From NCBI RefSeq assembly GCF_040807025.1, contig NC_090954.1, positions 22,559,535 to 22,623,534 on the forward strand: a DNA stretch of 64,000 nt, written 5' to 3'. This document shows positions 1-9,348 of this stretch, piece after piece (the stretch's first letter is position 1; every line of letters starts with the position of its first letter). This DNA comes from Struthio camelus (Eukaryota > Chordata > Aves > Struthioniformes > Struthionidae). Position numbers and translations under genes: made by a program. The notes beneath the pieces are model-generated. The model was not told the origin of the DNA, made no database searches, and saw nothing but the letters and a program-made list of their open reading frames with translations.

Positions 1-163
1 GGGATCCTGCCCAACCCCCAGGCTCCAGAAGTCAGACTACGTCTCGAAGCGCACGCAGCACCTCGGACGTCTGAGAGCAGCGGCCAGCGAAGGCAGGCAC
101 CAAGGAGAGCGCTGTCAACAGCCAGAGAGCAAAGACCTGACGAGTACCGGCCACCCGCAGGCG

Positions 164-186
164 CCGAGGCCCGAGGCCCGAGGCCG
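164..186. repeat. GAGGCCC heptamer minisatellite, 3 copies
   Basis: Three tandem seven-base repeats about 100 bases past the copy 1 splice donor. The count sets the frame of any unspliced read-through transcript. Confidence 0.8.
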
Positions 187-284
187 GCTGCGAGAGGCGC
201 TGCCGAAAGGCACAGGCAAGAAGGGAGAAAGAGGTGTCGGGAGACCCGGAGGGGAGAAGGGGTAGAAAAGGAAGTGCCACTGAC

Positions 285-2744
285 CGTGTCCAGGAGGGCG
301 GGCGGATCCGGCGGCGTCTCCTTCGGCGCGGGGCCGGCGGGCGGCGGCAAGTTGGGGCTGAAAACCATGAGGTCGCTCTTGCCCGCGCCGTCCGCCACGC
401 ACAGGCTCCGGCTCTGGCGCTGCGAGTACGACCAGCTGCCCACTTCGCTGGCGCACACCAGCGTCGCCGGCCCGGGCCCCGACAGCACGGCCGCCCGCGG
501 CGCCCACCGCGACGCCCCGTACAGCACCACCGCCAGCAGGAACAGGCTCGACACCGCGCAGATGGCCACCACCAGCCACACGTTCGTCGTCGCCGCCACC
601 GCCACCGCCGCTTCCGCGCCGCCCTCGCCGCCCGCCGCCCGCCGCGGCCCCGGCACCGACGAGCCCGCGCCCACCGCCCCCGCCCCCGCCCCTGCCGCAC
701 CCTCGCCCAGCGACACGCTCAGCGTGGCCGTGGTCGAGCGCGCCGGCTCGCCGTGGTCGCGCACCACGATGACCAGCGTCTGCCGCGCGCCGTCCGCCTC
801 CTCCAGCGCCCGCGCCGTGCTCACCTCGCCGCTGTACAGCCCCACGCGGAACGGGCCCTTGCCCCGCGGCTCGCGCAGCTCGTAGCGCAGCCACGCGTTG
901 TAGCCCGAGTCCGCGTCCACCGCACGGATCTTCGCCACCACCTGCCCCGCCGGCGCCCCCCACGCCGCCCACGCCCACAGCGACGCCGGCGACGCCGGCC
1001 CCGGCCGCGACCCCGCCGCGCCGCCAGCCCACGGCCCCGCGCCGCCGCCCGCAGGCGGCAGCAGCGCCGGCGCGTTGTCGTTCTCGTCCACCACGAAGAG
1101 CTGCACCGTGGCGTTGCCGCACAGCGCCGGCTCCCCCGCGTCCACCGCCCGCACCTCGAACTGCAGCACCTGCACCTCCTCGTAGTCGAAGGGCTGCAGC
1201 GCCCACAGCCGCCCGCTCTCCGCCTCCACCGACACGTACCGCGACGCCGAGCGCCACGACGCGCCCCCCGCGCCCTCCGCCACCGAGTACCTCACGCGCC
1301 CGTTGCCCGCCTCGTCCGGGTCCCGCGCCCACAGCCGCGCCAGCTCCGCGCCCGCCGCGTTGTTCTCCCGCGCCAGCACCGTGTACACGGCCTGCGCGAA
1401 CGCCGGCGCGTTGTCGTTCACGTCCGACACCGGCACCCGCAGCCCGCGGCTGCCGCGCAGCGCCGGCGCCCCGCCGTCCTCCGCCCGCACCTCCACCTCG
1501 TACTCCGCCACCCGCTCCCGGTCCAGCGCCTCCCGCAGCACCAGCGAGTACGAGCCCTCGAACGTCGCCACCAGCCCGAACGGCGCCGCCGGCCACACCG
1601 CGCACCGCACCCGCCCGTTCGCCCCCGAGTCCCGGTCCGACACGCTCAGCAGCGCCACCACCGTCCCCACCGCCGCGTCCTCCGGCACCGGCACCGACAG
1701 CGACGTCACCCACACCTCCGGCGCGTTGTCGTTCACGTCCACCACCTCCAACAACACGCTGCAGTGCCCCGATAACGGAGGCGTACCCCTGTCTTTCGCT
1801 TCGATCTCCAGGTCATACGAGTCAACGTCCTCAAAGTCTACCTTCCCTACGGTAGTCAGTTCCCCTGATTTCGCGTCTATCCGAAACAAATCCTTCACTT
1901 TGGCAGAAGTGGTGTCGCTAAAGGCGTAAGATATTTCCTGATTAGTTCCTTCGTCCTTGTCTGTCGCCGTTAGCTGCAGAATCACCGTTGCCGGGGGCGA
2001 ATTCTCGGGCAACTGCACTTTATACACCGACTGGTTGAACTCGGGCGCGTTGTCGTTCACATCCAGCACCGAGATCACCAGCTCCATCGTCCCCGACAGC
2101 GACGGTCTGCCCCCGTCACTCGCCGTCACCAGCAAGCGGTGCACAGCCATCGACTCCCGGTCCAGCGCTTTCTTTAAAACGAGCGCTACGGATGTTTTCT
2201 TTTCGTCTTTGGATTTCACTTCTAAAGTGAAATGCTCGCTGGGGCTGAGGGTGTAGGAGAGCTGCGCGTTGGCGCCGACATCGGCATCCGACGCGCCCTC
2301 CAGCGGAAAGCGGGACCCGAGAGGGGAACTCTCCCATATGCTGAGGTTTTTGCGGGCGGCGGGGAAGAGCGGGGCGTTGTCGTTGATGTCGGTGACCTCC
2401 AGCTCCACGTGAAAGACGCGCAGCGGCCGCTCCACCAGCACCTCCAGGCGCAGGGCGCACGGCGCGCTCTTCCCGCACAGCTCCTCCCGGTCCAGCCGCG
2501 AGCTCACCACCAGCGCCCCGCTCGCCCCGCTCACCTCCACGCTCGCCCGCCGGCCCTTCGCCACCAGCCGCAGCCGGCGCGCCTCCAGCTCGCCCGCCTC
2601 CAGGCCCAGGTCCTGCGCCAGCCGACCCACCACCGTGCCGCCCTTCGCCTCCTCCGGCACCGAGTAGCGCACCGGACCGCCGCCCAGCGCCCAGGCCGCC
2701 TGCAGCACCAGCAGCCGCAGCACCGCCCGCACCCACACGCCCAT
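285..2744 (-). CDS. PCDHA: Protocadherin alpha variable exon, copy 1
   Basis: Encodes 820 residues from the ATG at 2744, which lies in a strong context (G at -3, G at +4). Upstream in-frame GTG codons were not used as starts. Signal peptide about residues 1-22. Six cadherin repeats follow, with DxNDNAP calcium motifs ending EC1 to EC5 at 119, 228, 336, 441 and 553. EC1 holds the family C-x5-C pair (C90, C96). Membrane span about 721-743, then the alpha-type cytoplasmic motifs [10 protein letters not shown] and [12 protein letters not shown]. The coding part ends at a GTCAGT donor (284-279, minus strand), phase 0 by this reading. Sequons lie at N133, N237 and N544. Role from family knowledge: calcium-dependent homophilic neuronal adhesion and self-recognition, completed by splicing to constant exons outside the window. 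EC2 carries AARKNLSIWESSPLGS. EC3 is of the type shared with copies 4 and 5. Past the donor the frame stays open to the window edge. Confidence 0.93.
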
Positions 2745-2783
2745 GGCCAGCGCCGGCACCCGCACGCGCCCCGCACGCCTCCC

Positions 2784-2820
<37 letters not shown>

Positions 2821-3515
2821 CCGCCGCTCCCCCCGCGCTCACAGCCGGGCTTTCCGCCGCACCGGGGCGGAGCCGCCGCCGCCGCCGCCGCCGCCGTTCC
2901 TGAGCCTGCAGCGACACCGTGTGCCCGCCGCCTACTACAAACAACGCCTCGCTTACGCCGTAGCCAAGTCTAGACCTGTCGCTGCACAAGACCAGCCTAA
3001 GGCACGGCCAGTGTGCACAGACTCCCAAGAGAGCACACAGCTCCAGGGACTCGCTGTTTCGGAAGCCCCACGGAACACAGCCCAGCAAGCGACAGCTCAG
3101 AGAAGGGTGACGTAAAATAGGGGAGGCACAGCTCTGCAGCGCTCTTTCTCCCCGCCGCTCCCCGCGCCGCCGCCTGCGCCAGCCCTGCCCGCCGCACCCG
3201 GGCTCCGCCGTCTCCCGGCCGCTGACGGGCAGCCGTGGCAGCCGCTCGGGGAGGAGCTGCCTCCTTCCTCCCCGATCACGCCGCCTTCGCGGGCGACAGC
3301 GGCACCGTGTGTCCCACAGCGGCTCCTTCTCCTGCAAGCGCGCTCCTCTCCTCCCGCCGGCCTCCCGCGCCCCCGCTGCCGAGCCCCGCCGCGGGAAGGA
3401 AGGATGGCGCGGGGCCGGGCCCGCGCGGGCGACGAAGCTCCGCCGCCGCCGCCCTGCGGAACATTTCTCTCTGCCGAACACGACTCGGCACGCTCCAGGT
3501 CTTTTTCTAACTCGG
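2745..3515 (-). promoter_or_regulatory. 5' leader and candidate promoter of exon copy 1
   Basis: GC-rich DNA directly upstream of the copy 1 ATG. It has two (GCC)8 tracts (2791-2814, 2872-2895), GGC on the coding strand, and a promoter-like segment at 2931-3117. A CRE-like TGACGTAA lies at 3108-3115, about 365 bases before the ATG, and a GCGCT at 3139-3143. Mammalian variable exons each have their own promoter with a CGCT-core element bound with CTCF; GCGCT here is only a candidate, since no full CTCF match was seen. The transcription start cannot be fixed from sequence. Confidence 0.45.
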
Positions 3516-3798
3516 CTCCTCCTCTCTTCCCTTCCCTTCCCTTCTCTTCCCTTCTCTTCTCTTCTCTTCCCTTCTCTTCTCTTCTCTTCTCTTCTCTTCT
3601 CTTCTCTTCTCTTCTCTTCGCTTCGCTTCGCTTCGCTTCGCTTCGCTTCGCTTCCCGTCGCTTCCCGTCGCTTCCCGTCGCTTCCCGTCGCTTCCCGTCG
3701 CTTCCCGTCGCTTCGCTTCGCTTCGCTTCTTTTCCCTCCTCTTCCCTCCCCTTTCCTCCCCTCCCCTCCCCTTCTCTATTCCCCTCTCCTCTCCCCCC
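3516..3798. repeat. Upstream polypyrimidine tract, unit 1
   Basis: CTCTT repeats, then CGCTT repeats, then five to six CCGTCGCTT nonamers (3653-3713), then CCCCT-rich DNA. Purine strand is the coding strand; about 770 bases upstream of the ATG. Confidence 0.9.
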
Positions 3799-5416
3799 AC
3801 CCCCGCCCCGCTCTTCTCCATGTGCCTGGGGACTCAGAGCTACCGCACCAGGGATCACACCTGAGGAGGCCTTCAGCAGAAAAAAACTGCTCTACCTCTC
3901 CTCCCCTTGACTTTGTCTTCACTACACGTTGCTCAGGAGGGGTGAGAAGGCCTTGTATTTCTTTCATTCCTCCTGCAATAGCTCCTGGACCGGCTATCGC
4001 TGCACCGCCGCTTCCTTTATGGCAGAAGAACTTACCCTTGGGCCTCCATCCATGGCAAGACCGAGGCTTCCAGAAGAAGTATATGCACATGGAAATGATT
4101 CCTGGCGTGTCCCTCACTGTTGGCAACAGGCAGAATGTGTCCGTTTCTGCGTGACTGGGTTTACAGCGCTCATGCACCTGAGCCCTGCCCTGCAAGGAAC
4201 TGCTGCAGGAACTCACTTTGCTGCAAGGAACTCACTTTGCAAAAACATCTCTGTCTGACCGAAACAGAATGGCCCAGCCTTTGAATTGCGGGCCTAACCC
4301 TACATACCATTAGGGCACAGAGACTCCAGGGAGTCCAAACTCCTCCAGCGAGTCTTTACTTTGGGATGTCAAACTGAACACGGACAAGTATGCAAACGCT
4401 CCAAGAATGGTGAAGTAACAGAGCCGAACCACAGCTCTCTAGTAATCCTCATATACCTTACGCAAGAGCTTTCTCTTCCTCCCCAGTTTCCATTTGGAGA
4501 TGCACAATTAGTGTCAAGTTCCTCATTATCTAATCGAACATGCATGGTCACATTGTACAACAGAGCAAGAGCCCTATCTCCAGCCGAAGCTGGTCACCAC
4601 AGAATGCCTCGGATACGTTACAATGACCCACGTGTCACATAACCACACAAAAGCCATGCAGCTTACGCTACTGCACGGGCAAGGAACAGTTTGTCTGAGA
4701 ACACCGCTCAGAGTCCCACCACCTGTACAGTCACAAACGCATTAAGGCCCCTCCACTACTCAGTGCAGAAGGCCACCTAATGCCACTTCACTGATACCAG
4801 GGAGCAACACGAAGGGGGCAGTTGCACAGAATAGCGCCATCCTGCTCCAAGCACGGAACCAGCAGCCGTATAACATGCGGTCAGTCTAAAACTATCCTAT
4901 CGAGAATAAATGGAAATCATGTAGGTACCAGAAATATGTCTGTCTCTCTGTCAGAGATGTCAACTTTACCTACAGCGCTACCCACTTTGCAATCTTACAA
5001 GTGGTCTTGGTTTGCTTCTTTAGGAGGGGGCAGGGGGCAGACAGAAAAAAAAAAAAAAAGCGTTCTTCACATTTCTTCACATCTGAAGGGGTTTTAAGGG
5101 CCATCTTCCATGATAGGTCTTCATTAGACGCCGGGAACTGGGCTGGAAAAAGGAAGCCGGTTTTGTCAAAGCTCTTACTTCGTTGCCTTATTGCTACAGC
5201 TCTTACATCCACCTCTGCAAGGAGGGAAGCAGGAGGCCTGTAAACGGGAAACACATGAACTGCACGGCATTGTGCAAAGGTGAACCTCACCTCCAGAGAC
5301 TGGAGGAACCACAGTGACCCACAACGACAGCAAAAGGCTCAAACTCTGAAATCATCCACCCAATAATACTCGGCAGTCTGCCTCTTGCTCACAATTACGG
5401 ACCCATTTCCTGGCAA

Positions 5417-5675
5417 AGGCAAGCTAAACCATGCTGATTACAGGGGAAGGGAGACTTGCAGGTGTTGGGTCTGTTGCTAGCCAGATGCTCACTGTAACGC
5501 ACAAGGAAATGATCCATCGCCAACTTATTTTAAAATTCTCTCAGAAAATGAAACAACCAAGGCCTACGATTGCAGGGCATATGGCACCGCTACAGTCAGG
5601 AACCACTACCGATGTGCTCCTGCTAGCGCAGTCAGGCACCAAAGCCGAGTCCTCTAGCAACGCCTAGACACAAAC
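5417..5675. repeat. Module alpha, unit 1
   Basis: 259 bases found only in units 1 and 2, between CATTTCCTGGCAAA on the left and ACGTCCACAACTAAGGG on the right. No match to a known element was recognised. Confidence 0.75.
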
Positions 5676-7947
5676 ACGTCCACAACTAAGGGAAGGCAAG
5701 AACACCCAACACCCTAATGGCACCCGCCTCCCCATGCCTTCCTGGAAATCATACCTGATGAGGAGAAAGGCACCAAGACCACCAAAGGCAGCTCAAGCTG
5801 AAACAAAGCTCCCCGCACCACAAAAGGCAAGAAGAGTTGATAGGCTACCTCCCACAACACCGCACTCCCGAGTACGGCCCCTACTCGGCCGCAACAGCAG
5901 AACGTTCCACCCTTTCCAGTACAAGGCCAGCCTGAGACACGGCCAGTGTGCTCAGCCTCCAAAGAGACCTAACAACGCCAGACACTCCTCACTTCAGGAA
6001 GGCAGCATGGACCTAGCTCCTCCTCATCTTTCCCGCCAGGCATGCGCTCACAGAACAACACAGCCACCACTTCGCTACCCGCCGGATTTACTCCCCACAC
6101 ACTGCCTCACGCTCATCAACATCATCCACCTGTCACAAGAACAAACAGAAGCCATGAAGGTGGCCCGACCGCGTTTTCACTGAGGACATCCCCAATCACT
6201 CCCAACACAGCCACAGAGGCAAACACAGGAGAGACCTTCCCACACTCACACACACGTGCTTGCTCTCACGCTGTGCCAGGAAGCAACGTGCAAAGCCAGC
6301 GAGCGATCCCTCGGAAGTCCTGCCGCCTGGGCCAAGCCTGCACGCAACGTTAGATCCACCCAAATTACTGTCTCGTGACTACACGGCAACACAGAGACAT
6401 CTGCCTGTCACACGCACCCTCTTCTGGTGGAGTCTGAGGCACCGGGAAGTTCGGCCAGTGGCTGCTTCTGCAGAAAAACAATGTAGATCGTTCCTTCTAG
6501 AAGGGCCTCCAAGGGAAGTCGCCAGTGAGCAACGCGAAGGATTCCCATGGAAGAGGGGTTTGAAACAGCTACGCAAGCCTTGTCAGACCTCTGAAATCGC
6601 TCCATTCCTGACAGTGCTCCTACAGGCGCTGCTGTGAAACGGGAAGCAGAAGGGCAAGCTGAAAGCTGATGACATTCTCCCAACGTCCAATGCCCCTCAG
6701 CACAGCAGGAAACAACTGCCCACACTCATGGCAAGCGGCCCCAGCTCGGGAAACCTCTCACACAGCAAACTCCACCTTGCCCTCGATTCCTGACGTGTCT
6801 CCTGAGTCAGGCTGGCGACAGGGAGACAGGCTGCTGTTGCTGGTGGCGCAGAATGGTGCCCCGGCTCGTACCCACATGCTCACCATCACGCCCCACGACA
6901 TTACCACAACACGTTTATCCACACTCGCAGAAAACAAGCAAGGCCTACCACCGCGGGACACGTGCAAGGGGCACAGTCAGGAACCGTGAGTGACGAGCTT
7001 CCACCACCGTTCCCGGGGCCTGAGTGCACCTCCTCCACCAGCACACCCTGGCTAAGGCAGCGACATGCTTCCCCGTGTCTTACAGCGACCGCGCGATTTC
7101 CTCTTCTGCCTGTGCCCTTTAAGCTGCTGAGAATGCTAACAACGTACGTGGATCGAGGCTTTCCTCACGACAAGCTTCACCTCCCAAGACGCAGGTCACG
7201 CTCTCGCTCCTTCCGTAGGCCCAGGAGTGGCTTCTCGCGCCCGCACAGTCGAAGTAAGGCAGCATGTAGCAGCACGAAACTGCTTTTTCTCTGCCTTGTG
7301 CCCAGACAGAGGCATTCGAAAACAGCACACGCCGACACACTGTGCAAGCCTCCTGCAACACTGAACCACAGCTGAATACGACCGCCACCTCCAGGAGACC
7401 TACACTTCCGAACGCAGCTCAGCACCAGTATTGTTACACAGCAACACGGAACCGCCGAGGGCGAAACGGACACTTGTTTTGTGCAGTCGCACAAACGGCG
7501 CGCAGGGAAACGCACGCAAGGACTCAGATCTTCCGGAGAGCAACCAAGGATGCAGAGTGAACGGCAACGATGTCTGGTGGACAAAGAGACTACGCAGGCA
7601 ACGACGGAGCTCCTCTCCGCTTCTCGCGGGCGCGGACGAGGAAGTGAGGAACACAAATGCAGAAGCAATAGCGAGCAAAGGCAAAGAGGAAAGCAAACCC
7701 GGGCGAGAGCAGTCGCCCGCCTCCTTCCCTCTGCCGGGAACTCTCGGATCGGCCGCTGCGACCATCAAAGGCGGAGCCATCAGCGCTAATGACAGGGCAC
7801 CCGCTCCCTGCCATTGTCCATTCACACCTCATGAAGGGTAAGCTCCTTAGGCACTAACTGCATTCAGCGTATAGAGGTGATGTCGGTTAATGAGGGCAAT
7901 TTCTTTCTTTTCTTTTCCACCGTGCCTTGCCTTGCCTTGCTTTGCGT

Positions 7948-8195
7948 TCCCTCCCCTCCCCTCCCCTCCCCTCCCCTCCCCTCCCCTTCCCTTCCCTTCC
8001 CTTCCCTTCCCTTCCCTTCCCTTCCCTTCCCTTCCCTTCCCTTCCCTTCCCTTCCCTTCCCTTCCCTTCCCTTCCCTTCCCTTCCCTTCCCTTCCCTTCC
8101 CTTCCCTTCCCTTCCCTTCCCTTCCCTTCCCTTCCCTTCCCTTCCCTTCCCTTCCCTTCCCTTCCCTTCCCTTCCCTTCCCTTCCCTTCCCTTCC
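7948..8195. repeat. Distal CCCTT tract, unit 1
   Basis: Five CCCCT repeats followed by more than 40 CCCTT repeats, the longest pure run of this type in the window. Confidence 0.92.
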
Positions 8196-8558
8196 TCGCT
8201 TTAGACAAAACTTCCCGTCCCATTCCGTGCCCTTCACCAGTCCTCTTCTCTTTTCCTCCTCTTTTGTTCCCTCCTTTTCCAAAGTGCTTTCCACATGTCC
8301 ACTCCACTCTCGCAGGACCTACGGGCAGCACTTTAGGCAAGAGCTCTCACGCCTCTTCCTCCTCGAGTGCCATCGAGCCTTAGGAAAGACCGAGGCTTCC
8401 ACTACCCATAGGTCGGCATGGGAAGCTCATGCTTCACCGACAGCAACAGGCGCAGACTGTTCCCTTTTGCAGCGCTCCGTTACGCACGCTGATGTAGCTC
8501 AGCGGTTTCAGGCACTCTCCCTGGCTACCAGAGAACGTATGATAGAGCAAGGAAACCG

Positions 8559-8740
8559 TATTACAAACAACACCTCGGCTACGCCATAACACAGTCGAAG
8601 CCTGCCGATGTACAAGACCAGCCTAAGTATGCCGTCAGTGTGGACAGACTCCCAAGAGACCGGACAACTCCAGGGACTCTCTGTTTTGGAAGCCCCACTG
8701 AACGTAGCCCAGCAAGCGAATGCTCAGAGAAGGGTCAACC
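8559..8740 (-). repeat. Orphan promoter-like segment, unit 1
   Basis: Diverged paralogue of the promoter-like segment at 2931-3117: both share ACAAGACCAGCCTAAG, ACTCCCAAGAGA and CAGAGAAGGGT in the same order. It lies about 600 bases beyond the 3' end of exon 2, facing the same way, with no exon directly after it. The CRE octamer is lost (GGGTCAACC in place of GGGTGACGT). Equivalents are at 17504, 24644, 34062, 44096 and 63614. Confidence 0.65.
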
Positions 8741-9220
8741 ACAAGCGCCGCTCACCACCCGCGCCGCTCTTTTTCAGTCCGTGAGACGACAGCCCGACTC
8801 GGGAAGAGCAAACCACAGCTCCCAGGCAGCACGTTTGGCCTGGTGCTTTGCTCCCTCCTCCTCAGGGCTCTCTGGAAATCATGTCTGAGAAGGGTAAGGC
8901 TCCAGCAGCACAACCCCAACAGCTGCAGAACCGCCTGCAAGCTCCCACTGCCACACGTGACGAGAAGACCCTCCCGCAACTCCGCTCCCAGAAACGGAAG
9001 GCGACACGCTCCCGAGAAAGCGTTCCGGGGAGATCGCTAGGGAAGACCTTCACACAAGGGATCCTGCCCAACCCCCAGGCTCCAGAAGTCAGACTACGTC
9101 TCGAAGCGCACGCAGCACCTCGGACGTCTGAGAGCAGCGGCCAGCGAAGGCGGGCACCAAGGAGAGCGCTGTCAACAGCCAGAGAGCAAAGACCTGACGA
9201 GTACCGGCCACCCGCAGGCG

Positions 9221-9250
9221 CCGAGGCCCGAGGCCCGAGGCCCGAGGCCG
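9221..9250. repeat. GAGGCCC heptamer minisatellite, 4 copies
   Basis: Four repeats. Copy 2 is the only exon with this count and the only one whose read-through frame ends at its SLLSGC stop. Confidence 0.8.
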
Positions 9251-9348
9251 GCTCCGAGAGGCGCTGCCGAAAGGCACAGGCAAGAAGGGAGAAAGAGGTG
9301 TCGGGAGACCCGGAGGGGAGAAGGGGTAGAAAAGGAAGTGCCACTGAC

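Larger units (their letters stand above)
1..9057. repeat. Tandem unit 1 (exon copy 1 plus intergenic DNA)
   Basis: A 9057-base unit measured from the GGGATCCTGCCC anchor at the window start to its next occurrence. Beyond the exon and leader it holds a polypyrimidine tract (3516-3798), spacer 3820-5416 with an A15 run (5045-5059), module alpha (5417-5675), spacer 5676-7947, a CCCTT tract (7948-8195), a promoter-like segment (8559-8740) and the 3' flank of exon 2. I see no gene in the spacers: the short open frames there are conserved only to the extent the whole unit is. Confidence 0.9.

Noticed and set aside
234-1775. Long plus-strand open frames of about 513 codons opposite each exon, rich in Arg, His and Pro
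   Set aside because: They lie antisense to clearly coding cadherin sequence, have no domain signature and follow from very high GC with few stop codons.
3290-3300. CTCF-like CCGCGAAGGCGGCG upstream of the exons, and GCGCT near 3139 as the family's conserved promoter element
   Set aside because: The CTCF match is poor at several core positions and the GCGCT is too short to call by eye; kept only as a note in the promoter entries.
3097-3858. Open frames encoding [10 protein letters not shown] or [10 protein letters not shown] repeats over the pyrimidine tracts
   Set aside because: They are translations of simple repeats that change length between units; no start context or conserved non-repeat protein.
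5734-6183. 149-codon plus-strand frame conserved in most units
   Set aside because: Conservation equals that of surrounding non-coding DNA, and no recognisable domain or splice structure is present.
6962-7375. Frame with an SR-like stretch (RRRSRSRSFRRP)
   Set aside because: Short, without other support, and its homologue in 20953-22002 is not open in the same way.
8488-8560. tRNA-like TAGCTCAGCGG (A-box resemblance) in every unit
   Set aside because: No B box, no cloverleaf pairing and no terminator downstream; probably chance.
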